Shown piece by piece: positions 12,303 to 26,800 of a stretch of DNA of 64,000 nt. How positions within the stretch are numbered: the stretch's first letter is position 1; each line of letters begins with the position of its first letter. The stretch covers positions 13,043,001 to 13,107,000 of the forward strand of contig NC_081291.1 of assembly GCF_030435805.1 (NCBI RefSeq), given 5' to 3'. The stretch comes from Mustela lutreola. Its lineage: Eukaryota > Chordata > Mammalia > Carnivora > Mustelidae. A program made the translations under genes and the position numbers. Below the pieces are notes generated by a model. It saw only the letters and a list, made by a program, of their open reading frames with translations. It searched no databases and had not been told where the DNA came from.

Positions 12303-12885
12303 AGTCCACATTTGAAAGTCTGCCAACTTCAGCCAAAGTGAGAACAAAACTGCTAGAATTTCACTTCATGGGCAGACTTTTCACATGGATCACCTAGCAA
12401 TGTGCCACATATAATTTCTAACATATCCAGCTTATTTGTAGTATCACTGGATTCTAGATTCTTGGTGTTCTAAATTTTATTACTTCCAACACAACTTTCT
12501 ATGTGCAAAAAGCCATCTTCAAATGAGAAGACTCTTAAGTATGACTTTTAAAAAGCAAATTATTTGGTCAAGGCAAAAAAACTGAGCTGAGAAGTAATGA
12601 CTGTTTTCACTTGAGAAAATGCATTTCATTCCTCTCTCTTACACAGAACAAAAGGCCACAGAAGTGGGTCACAGAGTGAGGAAAAAGAAGCAGCGGCTTC
12701 TTTATGGCACAACAAAAGTCTGTGCACACAGACCTGGGTTCTCCAAAATAACCAGTATTCCAGTGAAGCCTGCTGAACCTTTCTACATGAATGACGTGTG
12801 TAAAGGTTTCATGTTGGAAAAGGTTAGCATATGCTGTTAGTAATTTGCAGCCCGAGGAAATAAGGCATCATTTCTCCTTTTTCAG

Positions 12886-13185
12886 GATAAGTTTTCCCAA
12901 CTTTTATTTATAAAACATTCTGGGGGCTAAGCAAAGATCTTCATATTTTTGGCCAGACTCTCACTGGCCTCCTCTGGCTTCTAGCACTCAGGTTTGTCAA
13001 GATAAGACATCTCGGTGCCCAGGGGTGGGGCCTCAGGGAACACCAGACCAACCCCACCGAGAAGCGTAGGAACATTCTCAAAGAAAACTGGACAAATTAC
13101 CACATATGTTGACATTTGCACTTTTACATGGAGATTAAAGTAGAAACAAGGTTTTACCAGTCATCTTTATCTGGGGTGGGAATGA
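12886..13185 (-). other. CALR3: CALR3 3' UTR (inferred)
   Basis: This is sequence directly downstream of the CALR3 stop codon up to about 20 bases past an AATAAA hexamer. The extent is inferred from the hexamer only. Confidence 0.55.
12903..12908 (-). terminator. CALR3: CALR3 polyadenylation signal
   Basis: AATAAA on the minus strand, about 280 bases downstream of the CALR3 stop codon. It is the first canonical hexamer after the stop. Confidence 0.6.
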
Positions 13186-13329
13186 TTAAAGTTCATCCTT
13201 CCTGTGAAATCTCTGGAAAGTGTTTTCTTGCCCACCAAACCTGCCCATCAGCAGCTCCTGCTCGTCTTCCTCACGGGCCTTCTTCACTTCCTCCTTGGCC
13301 TGTATGGCGTCCATCTCCCTTTCTGGGCC
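13186..13329 (-). CDS. CALR3: CALR3 exon 9, C-terminal tail with KDEL
   Basis: 144 nt, 47 codons plus TAA (13186-13188). It starts GPEREMDAIQAKEEVKK, runs through a modest acidic stretch (REEDEQE) and ends FHRKDEL. The final KDEL is a canonical ER retrieval signal. The human tail, as I recall it, ends RNEL. Confidence 0.95.
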   Translation of the reverse strand, partial: GPEREMDAIQAKEEVKKAREEDEQELLMGRFGGQENTFQRFHRKDEL

Positions 13330-15737
13330 CTTGGAGAAAGAAACAGAGACATGAGACATTAGCCGCTGGGGTTATATTTCTAGCCGCAGGGATGTCTGCC
13401 TGCTCCTGCCTTTTTTCAGGCCTCTGCACTGACTGGACATGGCTTGGAAGAGCCCCCAAGGATGCCAGGCCCTTATCACTGAAATCTATAAGTGTGACCT
13501 TCTCTGGGAAAGGGGTCTTTGCAAATATGATTAAGTTAAGCATGTTGAGATGCGAGGATTACCCTGGGCCCTAAATTCCATCACAGGTGTCCTCATAGGA
13601 GACGGAGAGAGAGATTTGACATACGCACAGACACAAGAGGAGAAGACCATATGAAGGCAGAGGCAGAATTTAGAGCCACGTGGCCACAAACCAACGAACA
13701 CCAGAAACCACCAGAGGCCGCAAGAGGCGAAGGAAGGATGTTCCCCTAGAGCCTTTGGAGGGAGTGTGGCCCTGCTGATGCCTTGATTTCAGCCCAGTGA
13801 TATTGATTTTGGACTTCTGGCCTCCAGAACAGTGAGATGATAAATCTGTGTTGTTTCAAACCAGCCAGTTTGTGGTAATCTGTTACAATGGCCATAGGAA
13901 ATAAATACAACCCCTCCTCTACTTCTTTCTATTCCCAGAGTACCTGGGCCCCGGTCCTTCTCAACTGAGCGGTGAACATGCAATGAAATGAGTCCTCTGA
14001 GACTAAGTGAGAAAATCCAGGTACATCAACAGAAGGACTAGGAGGGCAAATACATCAAGGAGGTTTCCGTAGTCATTATCGAAGAAGAGTTTTAGTAAGG
14101 CTTTGTGGCAGAAATCAGATTCAAAAAGAAATGGTTCACCATTACAATGAAAAGGTACCCTACTGAATCAGAGAAAATATTTGTAAATTATATCTGATAA
14201 GGGATTAATATCCAACATAAATAAAGAACTTACATAACTTAATAGCAAAAAAAAAAAAAAGTCTGATTCAAAAATAGGCAGGGATTCCTGGGTGGCTCAG
14301 TCAGTTAAGCAGCTGCCTTCAGCTCAGGTCATGATCTCAGGGTCCTGGGATCAAGTCCCACATTGGGTTCCTGGCTCCACAGGAAGCCTGCTTCTCCCTC
14401 TGCCTCTACCTGCTACTCTGCCTGCCTGTACTCTCTCTACCTCTCTGACAAATAAATAAATAAAATCTTTTTAAAAATTAAAAAAAAAATGTGCAGAGAA
14501 TCTGAATAGACATTTTCCAAAGAAGATATACAGAAGGCCAACAGCACAGGAAAAGATGCTCAACATCTCTCATCATCAGGGAAATGTGAATTAAAACCTC
14601 AATGAGCTATCACTTTACTACTGTTGGAATGACTAGTATCCAAAAAAACACTACGTAAGCAGCACCGGCCAAGGATGTAGAGAAGAGGGATCCCTCGTAC
14701 ACTGTTGGTTGGAACAGAAATCAGTGCGATCACTACAGAAAACAGTATGACACCTCCTCCAAAATTAAAAATAGCACACTAGATGAATACCATATAATCT
14801 GGTAATGCCACTTCCAGCTATTTATCTGAAGAACATGAAAACATTCTCTCAAAACGATATCTGTGGGGCGCCTGTGTGGCTCAGTTGGTTAAGCATCTGC
14901 CTTCGGCTCAGGTCCTGATCTCAGGGTCCTGGGATCAAGCCCCAAGAGGGGATCTCCACTCCGTGGCAAGTCTGCTTCTCCCTTTCCCTCTGTGATCTCT
15001 CTCTCACTTTCACTCTCTCTCAATAAATAATGTCTTAAAGAATAAAAAAATAAAGACATCTGCACCCCCATGTTTAGTGCAGCATTATTTACAACAGCCA
15101 AGACATGAGAGCAACCTAATTGTCCAGATGAATAAAGAAAATGTGATACATTATGTATATGTGTGTCTACACACACACACACACACACACAGGAATATTA
15201 CTCAGCCATAAAAAAGAATGAAATCTTGCCATCTGCAACAACGTAGATGGACCTTGAGAGCATTATGCTCAATGATATAAGACAAAGAAAAATACCAAAC
15301 GATCTCTCTTTATAGTTTTTATTTTCTTTTTTAATCATATTATTTATTTATTTATTTATTTGACAGACAGAGATCACAAGTAGGCAGAGAGGCAGGCAGA
15401 GAGAGATAGAGGGAAGCAGGTTCCCTGCTGAGCAGAGAGCCCGATGTGGGGCTCGATCCCAGGACCCTGAGACCATGACCTGAGCCAAAGGCTGAGGCTT
15501 AATCCACTAAGCCACCCAGGTGCCCCTGGAATGTTTTTTTTTTTTTTTTTTAAGATCTTATTTATTTATTTGACAGACAGAGATCACAAGTAGGCAGAGA
15601 GGCAGGCAGAGAGAGAGAGGAGGAAGCAGGCTCCCTGCAAAGCAGAGAGCCCGATGTGGGGCCCATTCCCAGGACCCTGGGATCATGACCTGAGCCGAAG
15701 GCAGAGGCTTAACCCACTGAGCCACCCAGGTGCCCCT

Positions 15738-15775
<38 letters not shown>

Positions 15776-18700
15776 GAATTCAGAGAAACAGAGAACACAT
15801 GGATGGTTGCCAGAGGCAGGGTGGAGGGGTGGGTGACATGCGTGAAGGGGGTCAAAAGGTACAAGCTTGCAGTTATAAAAGAAATACGTCATGGGGATAT
15901 CATGTGCAGCATAGAGAATACAGTCAACAATATTGTAATAACTTCATATGGTGGCAGATGGTAGCTAGATTTATCATGGCAAGCGTTTCCTAATGTATAT
16001 ACATATTGAATCGCTGTTGTACACTCAAAACCAATATAATACTGTATGCCAACTCTACTTCAATTAAAGCAATAAAACACAGGCATTGTGAAAAAGAGGA
16101 TGTCCAAATGGCCACAAAAGCCATAAAACAGTGCCAACCTTCATTTGCCATCAGGGCAACAGAACTAAAACCGGAGATAGCACTACACACCTAGAGTAAC
16201 CCACAATCCCCAGTGCCGGTGAGGATTCGAGAAAGAGCAGCCCCTCTGGGAACAGCCGGGCAGTTTCTAATGGGGCTACACTTCTAGTGTAGGACTCAGC
16301 TATTCCTGGCTATTTATCTCAGAGAACTGAAAGCACACATCCACACTCAAAAACCGTAAGCAAATATTTATAAGAGCTTTGTTCATATGTCAAAAACTGG
16401 AAACAACCCAGTTGTCTGTTGCCTGAACAGATAAAAGGACTCAGCAGTTCGAAGAAACCAACTGCTCACTGATACCCCAGCAACACCACAGACCCCAGAC
16501 ACATCATGCTTGAGAAGCAGGCTCAAAAAGACTGCATGCCACGGAAGCCTGGGTGGCTCAGTTGGTTGAGTGTCTGCTTTCAGCTCGGGTTATGAGCCCA
16601 GGGTCTGGGGATCCAGTCGCTCAGCAGGGAGCCTGCTTCAGCCCTCCGCCTGCATCTCCCCCTGCTGGTGCTCTCTTTTTCTTTCTCTCTGACAAATAAA
16701 TAAATAAAATCTTAAAAAAAAAAAAAAAAGACTGCACTTGATGAATCCATTTATAGGACAGTCTGAAAAAGGCAAGATGGTAGGGACAGATACCGGATCA
16801 GTGGCAGGCTCTGAGTGGGAGAAGGTTTGGCTACAAAAGGCCCAAGGAGACTTTGGGGAGTGGTGACACTCTTCTGCATTTGGATTTCTGTTGGTGGTTT
16901 CACAACTGTATTCGTTTGTCAAAACTCACGGGCCTCTCCACCAGGAAAGGGTTAATTCTTATGGTATATAAATTATACTTCAGGAAATCTGACTTGTCAG
17001 CAACTGACAGTGATACCCAGTATAGCCAAAGCTATGGCATAAACCAAGACTCTCATCTACGGCACAAAGGAACAGAAAATAGGGACACCTTGAAAACTGT
17101 TTGGCTGTGTGGCCCCTGGTGACCCAGGCTGTCCCTCTCCTGGGCATGCACAGGAATGATGGTAACAGCTTTATTTACGAGGCCACAAGCTGGAAACAAT
17201 CCAAAGCTGCATCAACAGAGAACAGAGACCTATGTTCTGAAATATTCACCCACTAAAAACGAGCCGCTGCCGTATTTGATAATATGAGCCCCACGGCACT
17301 GCCTGAATGAGTAAACACTGGATGGCTCCATTTATATGAATTTCAAAAGGAGGTTAATTGGACATATGGTGGTCGTTCCTTTGGGGGTTGATGGCGGCTG
17401 GGAGTGGGTGGGAGGTTGTTCCTGGAACCTGGCTAACATTCTGTATCTACATCCTGATCTGGGTGGGTTTTCTACTGAAAACCCATTGAGCCCTTTCATA
17501 TATGTTCAACTCAACTACAGAAATAAGTGAATAATGAACGAGAAGTTCACTGTGTTTACCTTACCTTTGTTTCCCCCCAAGTAGCCTTGCCAAAATTCTC
17601 AGCATACTCCTCATCATCTGTGATCAGGAAATTATCGAAGATGGTTCCTGATCTCACCTGTGGATGAAAATGAGGCCTTTCTTACTGATGTGAGGAATAC
17701 GGCAGCTTTCCACCAAGAAACGGTTGCATTTGGCTCAGTGCTCTCGACAGTAGCAGGTGCTTAAACCCATTTCTAAAACGTCCATTCCCTCCAAGGCATT
17801 GGTTCTCAAACTTAGGTGCATACTGGGGTCACCAACAATATTTTAGAAACTCCAGATGCCTGGCCTCACTCACATGATGATGATTTAACTGGTCCCCGGT
17901 GCTACCTGGGCATGAAGACTTGGAAGAGCACCCAAGAGACTCGAGCATTCCATGATGGTTGCCAACCGCTGCCTGAAAACCTTACTGTGCAAAGTGGGGC
18001 TCAGCCAGCAGCAGTAGCCCTGCCCAAGCAGAGGAGTGACAGGTTCCCAGGGAGGGAGATAGGAGGTGTCCAGAGGGCAGAAAGGATGTCTATTTTGTCC
18101 CCGGCTATGTGTCTTGGGTCTGGGGCCAGGGGCCAGGCACATAGTAGGAGCTCAAGGAGTACTAGCTATGTGAACAAAGGAGTTTAGGCTGAAGCTCAGA
18201 GTTCTCAAACTATAGCAAATTAAAAGCCACGTGACCTGCCAAAGTTCCAGGCCAATGGCACCAATGTTCTCAAATTCGGAGAGGTCGTATTCTGTTAGAT
18301 AGCTGTTTTTCATCTTCTGATGCAGCCAAACGTCTTTGTCTATACCCTCTGGTTTCAGGCCGTCCTGCAACAACAAACTCTTTTAAGTGGTGCAGGAGGG
18401 TGGGAGGGGCATTCCAGGGAGTCACAGGGAGAGGATGTCACGCACCTGGTATGGAGGCTTTTGCAGCATTGGCCCCTGCCAGTCCCCCTCTAGCTCGCTG
18501 TTCCAGTCGCTTGGCTTGCTGGCACTGGCATCCAAAAAATGCTTCTCCCAGTCCTAAGATGTAAGGGAAAAAAAATAGATTCCCAGATTTGAGAAAAGAA
18601 GCTACCAAGAGGCAGGAGCAGGCCCGTGGCCCTGGTCACAATTTCCCCATCACTTTGGTGGCCATAGGGCCAAGTGCTCGGGGTTGCCAGTCCCACCGAG

Positions 18701-20774
18701 GGTTTTGGGGCCACACACAGCTGGGATTTTCTCCCTAAGCCTTGGCGTGATTGCACCCCACTCCCCAAGCTGGTGAGAGGAACAAGAGTGAACAAAACTT
18801 GAAATAGTGGCTAAAGTTAAATGAGGGGGCAAGGGGACCGACCCTGTGCGGCTTCGTCGGTTAAGCAGCTGACGGTTGGTTTCAGCTGTGGTCATGATCT
18901 AAGGGTCCGGGGATTGAGTCCTGTGTTGGGCTCTGTACTCAGTGAGGAAGCAACTTCTCTCTCTCCTTTTCCCTCTGTCCCTCCCCTGACTCATGTGCAT
19001 GCTCTCTCTCTCTCTCTCTCAAATAAATCTTAAAAAAAAAATGATAGGACAAAAGTGACAATGGGGGAGAAGGGGCACACAGTCATTGCTGTTTAGGTAG
19101 TCTGACCTTCTACATAGCAGTCATATGCAGAATGTTCCAGAGAGAGAGGCTGGACAACCAGGAAAGTTTCCAGAACTTACCTGAGGACTGCTGGGTAGCA
19201 GGAGGAAAGCAGTTATGGTGTATAGACCTTCTATATATATGAATAGTCACACTATACACAGATACGCATGATACATACACGCACATATGCATGTGTACAA
19301 TGCATAATGAACACACATGCATACAATGCTTATATAATAAACACATATCATATATGTACTCATATATAGTCACATATGTACTCATATATACATATATATA
19401 CACATCTCTACATATATATGTGGCTTAGTAGATGTTGAACAAATATTTGTTGAATAAATGGATGAGGAAAAGGTGCTATGAATTTGTGTTTATCTAAATA
19501 TTAACATATTAATACATTAATTATTATAAATATTTATAAATTATTCATTATCTTATAAATATTCATATATTATTAAAATGTGAGTAAATATTAATATATA
19601 ATATAAGATATATAAATATATATTATATATAATATATTATATATAAAATATATAAATAAATATTGATATGGAGCGCCTGGGTGGCTCAGTGGGTTAAGCC
19701 ACTGCCTTCGGCTTGGGTCATGATCCCAGGGTCCTGGGATCGAGTCCTGCATCGGGCTGTCTGCTCAGCAGGGAGCCTGCTTCCTCCTCTCTCTCTCTGC
19801 CTGCCTCTCTGCCTACTTGTGATCTCTCTCTGTCAAATAAGTAAATAAATTCTTTAAAAAAATATTGATTTAAATATAAAATATCAATATAAATGCATAA
19901 AAGTTATCTGCAATGATGCTTTCTCTTTCAGAACAATGGAAAAATAGTAACATTTTGCATTTAGAGTGTGGCTTTTCTGTATTACACACTACTTCTCAAT
20001 GACTGACCTCTCAGTGACTGAGGATTTGGTCGCCTCTCCTATAGCATTTTGCCCCCAACCCCACCAGCAATGCTGAGCTGCTCGCTCTTGTGCTGGGACC
20101 AAGAAATGGCTACAATCCCATCTGGGCAGTTGGCTCCCTACATTGCAGGTGGCAAAATCATTAACCCACCACAAACTCATTTGTTGAGGAACTCACACGG
20201 ACCCAGACATCTGGACCAAACAGCCAGCCTGGAGGCCCCTTCTGGGAAGCTGATTAGGCCCCACGAGGGAGCCGGCTCACAGACACTCGGCCCTCAGACA
20301 CGCAGAGAGGCTAGCCGGCACCCAGGTGGCCGGGACTTTCATCCCAATACCGGTGTCTTCTGAGCAGCCAGATCAATTTTCTTTGCCATCCTGTGCCTTG
20401 TTACAGTAAGCCTTCTTTCCAGGTGAAAACTACTGCTCTGGTCTGTTTTGAAGGTAAGGAGGAGAGGGAGAAACTTTGTTCTTTTGTTTTCCTGATTACA
20501 CTGTCTATGATGATGGATTTGATGGTCAGACAGCAGGGCCATGGGTCAGTTTTAGTTGCCAGAAATTAATTGTAAACACAGTCCAGGGGCGCCAGGGGTG
20601 CAGACAGTTAAGGGACTGACTCTTGGTTTCAGCTCAGGTCGTGATCTCAGGATCATGAGATAGAGCCCGAGTCAGGCTCTGTGCCCGGGAGGGAGTCTGC
20701 CTCAGATTCTCTCTCCCTCTCCCTCTGCCCCTCCCACTCATGCTCTCTTTCTGTCAAATAAATGAATAAATCTT

Positions 20775-20814
<40 letters not shown>

Positions 20815-23800
20815 AGTCCAGAACTTTCAGTGATGGCAAAGACAACTGTCGTAAGACAAATGGCTCATGGGTTTGGTGCGGAGGTTTGATATTCAAAACA
20901 AAATGCTTCGGGGTGCCTGGGTGGCTCAGTGGGTTAAAGCCTCTGCCTTCGGCTCAGGTCATGATCCCAGGGTCCTGGGATCCAGCCCCGCATTGGGCTC
21001 TCTGCTCGGCAGGGAGCCTGCTTCCCCCTCTCTCTCTGCCTGCCTCTGCCTACTTGTGATCTCTTTCTCTGTCAAATAAATAAATTAAATATTTAAAAAA
21101 AAAACAAAATGCTTCAACAACAAATAAACATAAATTGAAAACAAAACAAGACAGAAGGGAGCTCATGGTGGGTTGAGTGGTAGTTCCCAGGGACGGTTTG
21201 TATGCATCCTAAACCTTGGAATCTGGGAAAGCAAGCTTCTATTGAGACAAAGATCTCTGCAGATATAATTCAGGTGAGGATTATCCAGAGGGCCCTACAT
21301 CCAAGGGCAAACATCTTTAAGAGAGAGAGAGAGAGGACACGAGAAGGCCACGGGAGTGCAGAGGCAGAGCCAGATGTCTACCAGCCCAGGAGCTTGGGAG
21401 GCAACAGAAGCTAGAAGAAACAAGGAAAGGATTGTTCCCTGGATACTTCAGAGGGAGTGTGACCCTGACGACACCTGGATTTCTGCCTTCTGCCTTCAAG
21501 AACTATGTGAGAATACATTTCTCTCGCCTTAAGCCACCCACCTTGTGGTATCTTGTTACGGCAGCCCTAGGAACTTAATGCATAGAGGTTACGTTAACAG
21601 ATTCTTGCTTGTCAGTCACAAGTGTGAGGCTCAAAAAATACTTTATGTTCAGGTTCAGAATAACCAAAAAAAAAATCATTTTTATAAATCGTTGCTGATG
21701 TATTATCCTTTTTATAGAATAAAAAATTGGTTAAAAAAAAAACTTACTTGCTTTCACCTCAAATATTATAAAACTCTTCCACAATATCTGTGTGGCTGGT
21801 TTCAGTGGCAAATGTTCCAGAGAGGACGCTTTTTTTTTTTTTGAAAGATCGATTTTTAAGATTTATTTATTTATTTTAACAGAGAGAGAGAGAGAGAGAG
21901 CTGGGGACAGGGGGAGGGGAGTAGAGGGAGAGAGAATCTGAAGCAGGCTCCATGCCCAGCGTGGAGCCTGATGCAGGGTTCAGTCCCACAACCTTGAGAC
22001 CACCACCTGAGCTGAAATCAAGAGTCAGACACTTAACAGACTGAGCCACCCAGAAGCCCTCTGGGTGAGGACCCTTTGAGTGTGATAATGTTGACCTCAC
22101 GATCACCAGCCATGTAGCAATCCTACCCAAGTACATACACACTTCGCTGGCACCCTCTCTAGAGCTGTTTGGGATAAATCCATACCTGGGATTTGTCGCC
22201 GTCAGCCTGGTCCCAATCCTTGGACTCTGCAGAGGACTTCTCCATCTTCTTAAGTGACGTTAAGTTCCAGTCATACTCGATGTTGCCGGATTCAATCGAC
22301 TGACCATCGATCTTCACTTCATAAGTGAGGTCTGGTCTTAAAACCAGAGCATAGAGGTGTGTAAAGCCATCAACCTGCACATTTTAAGGGGAGAAAGGAT
22401 AATGATGAGACCCTTGATGTCTCGGGGAAGGTCTACCTACATGGTTTAAGTCTTCAAAGCCTTGTTATAAAGAGCAAGGAGAGAGGTTCTAGGGACAGGG
22501 GTCAACTTGACTAAAAAATGGGTCCTGCGGAAGAAATCCCCCCTTTGTACAAAACTTCCTCGCTACCAAGCAGACCTGAGTGGCTTGCTTCCTTTTGTGT
22601 AGATGATGGCTCCCCCCTAGATGCCCACAGGCGGTTATGACAGGGTGGTGGGTACACACCGAGGGACCACTGCTCTGTTTATGAAAAATTATGTGGGAAA
22701 CAGCTTCCTCTTCTGTACTCCGAAAGACACCAAGTGAAGCCCAGTTTATTTTTCAAAACAGGAGAGAACTTTCTAATGTTCTGAGCTGTCCAGTGGTTTA
22801 GGCTCTGCAAGGGCAGGCCTGGTGCCTCTCTTGGTCATAGTTAAGGCCTCAGGCCAGACCCAAGGGAAGCACTCAGCAAGCATCCAATAAGTGAGAGAGG
22901 GAGGGTGGATGGTGGGTGCCGGGGAGGTTAGGGGTGTCCAGGACGTGCCTGCCTGTGGGCAGCAAAGGGGTCTCCTGCACCATGGTCCAGCAGTAGTCAG
23001 TTCTCAAAGTGAGGCTGGGCGGCATCAGTATCATTGGGGAAAGGCCTGGGAAACATCCATTCTCAGATCAGCCTAACCTTCTGTATTCAGAGATGCTGAC
23101 GCTGCTCAGCTTTGGGTACCACTGCCCCAGCAGCTTAAAGGCTCTGTCAGGAGGCCCCTCCCTCTGCTAAGAGCCAAAGGTAAAAGCTTGTCTGGTACCT
23201 CTCTGCTCTGCCCTGAGGGACAGGGTGCTGCTGTCCACACCACGGCTGATGGCGCTGTCTGCTCAGTGTCCCTCCCAACCTCTGTAGTTTGCTGGGACAG
23301 CTGAGGACATGCTTCTCCCAATGCTCTCTACCCCTCTTAGTCTCTACTCACCTTTCCTAAATTCGACTTTGGGCTCATTGGCCAGGTTGTTGGTACCTTC
23401 CAGGATCTAACCACAAGTGCTGGGCCCCCTGAGGGATAATATCCACTCCCACACATATGCAATGGATCCAAAGCAGAATCTTTAATCCCGACCATCGGCC
23501 TGAGCTTCAGACCACAGTTTCCAACAACTTACTGGACACCTCTACCTGGATGTCTGCTGGGATTTCACAACCGGTAGTTCCAATCAAAACTCCCGAGTGT
23601 GCCCTGGCCTCCTTATTGGTCTTTGCTTTTCCTAATGATGAAGAGCAGGCAGCTGAGAGTCATGGTCCACATCTTCAGGACTCACATTCCCAATACTGTG
23701 GAGTCCTCTAGGTCCTGCCCCTGAATTATCTGCCCAAACAGTCCCCTGTACTGCATCCCGCTGAAGCCTTAGCCTTCAGCCTTCTCCCTCCTACTGATCA

Positions 23801-26800
23801 CCCTGTCCCTTCACCGCTCCTCCCCAGAGAGAGTCTCCAAGGCATTTTTCTTTCTTTCTTTTTTTTTTTTTTAAGATTTAATTTATTTATTTGACAGACA
23901 GAGATCACAAGTAGGCAAAAGGGGCAGGCAGGGAGAGAGAGAGGAGGAAGCAGGCTCCCTGCAGAGCAGAGAGCCGGATGTGGGGCTTGATCCCAGGACC
24001 CCAAGATCATGACCTGAGCCGAAGGAAGAGGCTTTAAACCACTGAGCTACCCAGGTGCCCCTCCAAGGTATTTTTCTAACATGCAGATCTGACTCCCTCC
24101 TCGAAGACTGATGAGGGCTGCAGAGGAGGTCCCCAGCCGTTCTCTCACAGCGTCACAGAATGCCGACTACCTGCTGTGAGTCAGTGCTCCTTCAACAGAA
24201 GCATTTTATTCTTCTTTTTTTTTTTTAAACGATTTTTTTAAAAATTAATTTGACAAAGAGAAATCACAAGTAGACGGAGAGGCAGCCAGAGAGAGAGAGA
24301 GAGAGGGAAGCAGGCTCTCTGCTCAGCAGACAGCCCGATGCGGGACTCGATCCCAGGACTCTGAGATCATGACCTGAGCCAAAGGCAGCGGCTTAACCCA
24401 CTGAGCCACCCAGGCGCCCGCATTTTATTCTTCTAACAGGTAGCTGAAATAGCACCTGTCTGAGAGCATCATCAGCCTGCAGGTGCCACTCAGGGGGCCT
24501 CCTAGGGTGGCTGACCTGAGCAAATCCTGCTCTAACCTCCCCAGCACAGTCCAGGCCAGGCTTCACAACCTATGTTGGCGTCACCCCGCTCTCTCCCACA
24601 TACCTGATGCACAAGTGAACAATTTATTGGGAATCAGGTGTAAAACCTGTGCACTAAGATGGGTTTCAAGCTCTCTCTCACGCCCCCTAGGAGGATGTCG
24701 GGCCTCTCCATGCAGAGGGGACCCGATGATCCTATGTAGCCACCAAGTTAGTGGGTGGGAACCATGTTGCTGATGGAGAGTCACTGGGGCTCCGTGGGGA
24801 GACCAAACACCCCCCAGCTTGGGTCAGGACTGAAGAAGGGGTGGTTATGGACACTTTCCCTCTGTGCCATCAACGTGCTCTCGAAACACACTCTGGCCTC
24901 CTGCCCAAATTCACGCAGATTGGTGGAGGCTTCCCATGTTGGAGCTCTGGGCGCTGGGGGGACCCCACGGGACAGGTCCCTGTTTCCTGGCCGCTACATT
25001 CAAATGGAGGGGCTGCTTCAGGGAGTGTACCCTCCCTCCATGGGCCCAGCGCCAGGGGACTTGACGCAAGTTGTGTCTTTGGAGAAGTCCTGGGCTGGGC
25101 TGTGGAGTCATAATTGGCCCCAAGGCAGAAAGTGTTATTTTCACAGGATCCATGGATAGAAAGTAAGAAAGTATGCTTTCATTTCAAAACATTCCTGTTT
25201 CTAAATGCTTTGGTATTTTGAAGATTAATTTCTCTAAGACTTTTTCCCTCCACGCTGAATATTTATTTCATTCCTTAGTGAGGATGGATACTGCAGAAAT
25301 GTGACTCTACTGCTGTAACCCTTACAAGGCAAGTTACAGTGCAGCTCGCAGTAAAAAGTGCATTTGCCCTCCTGATGGGTATAAACTTCAGAAAACAAGC
25401 CAACAGGGTATGTAAGTGTCTCTAATGAGCCTGGTAAACTGGAAACCAAGGGGCGGGGGTGTGTTGCTAAGATCCATTCCTGGCTCAGTTCAGTATCTTA
25501 AGACCAAAACTATTTTCTCTAAATTTAGGTTATCAGAAGAGCTAACATAATTACAGATTTGAATACGAAAGCATTTACCTTACACCTGATTGATTTCTTG
25601 TTTGAGTGATACTGATTCTTGAAATGTAAAATAACATGAACTTTCTTGATATCAAATCCACAAATATCAGGTCCTACAAAAAAAAAAAAAAAAGTACAAG
25701 CTGCACTCAATTTCCTTCGCTCATGCGTCACCACAGGAAATCCGCAACCATTCCCCTGAAGTAAGGTGCGAGGACCAGAAGCTTGCGTGTGCAGGAGTCA
25801 TCAGACTTTGGCATGGATACTGAAATGGACAGCGACACCTTTGGACTCAAGTGAAAGGCAGCACGTGAGTAAGAAAAGGATTTAACAGTCAAGGAAGCAT
25901 TCCCGATGTGCTGTCCGAGGCTTGGGTTCACTTGGAAGCTCTGAGAGGTGCCCTGTGCCCAGGTGAGGGCTTCAGGGATGGACTAGCTGGCTGGGATTCC
26001 TGCTCTCTTTCGCTGTGGGAAAACATATTTGCAATCCTCATGCCTGTGTCCTATTCTCTAAAATGGGGATGTGAATCAACCACGGCTATTTTTTGCCAAT
26101 TAGATGAGCTAAAGGGTATAAAGCATTTAATATAGCAAAGCTCAGTATTTGTTCCTATTATGTCCCAAGACAACACGCACATATTCAGATTAAGGTTTTC
26201 TGAACATACTAAACAAGGTTTGCAGGAGGGATCTGGAAAATTTGTCAAACCTTCCAGGGATAACCTTCCGGGGATGTTTGGAATTACCCCACTGCTGCTT
26301 TATTGACCTTAAGCCTTAGGAATGTACTAGAGCATCCGTCTATCTCAAATCAAATTCCACCACATCCACTAACCCGGGACTGCATCCGCCCCCAGGGATT
26401 CTGTGAAGCTGTGTAAACACAAGCAGATGACTGCAATTTTTTTTTCTAGAACTTGCAGTGATGAACCTTCAGAATAAGAGAGATCCAGGCTGCACATAAT
26501 TACTTGAAGGATATTATCAATTTGCCAGAGTGGATGTGACATTGAACTTGGAAGCAGCATCGATGTCTATTGCCCTGAGTTCTCAGAGGATGCTTGTTTA
26601 TATAATTTCCTTTTCTTCTAATCACTGGAAAAGATCCCAGTTCAATTTTTAAAACAAACGCTATGGTATGCGAACTATTTGTATGAAAAGCTATTACCTG
26701 GGGATTAAAAGATGAAGTTCTTCCCTCAAAACTGGTCAGAATCCTCCTATTTCTAAGCACCTACATATTTTAAATATTAAATTAAGCTTCGGAACATGCC

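Larger units (their letters stand above)
9851..12890. other. EPS15L1-CALR3 intergenic interval
   Basis: Between the EPS15L1 CpG island and the CALR3 polyadenylation signal I see no gene. The interval holds a MIR (10055-10215), a hAT transposon split by an L1 fragment (11446-11885) and a CAN-SINE (12118-12302). The remainder, including 10220-11440 and 11890-12110, shows no recognisable element. Confidence 0.7.
14110..16080 (+). mobile_element. L1 3' end, antisense to CALR3, with nested SINEs
   Basis: The end of ORF2 and the 3' UTR of an L1M-type element. Landmarks are 'ggaatattactcagccat', 'gtagatggacctt' and a final 'caattaaagcaataaaa'. Four CAN-SINEs (14281, 14865, 15320, 15534) and CA and poly-T runs lie within it. 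Confidence 0.75.
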
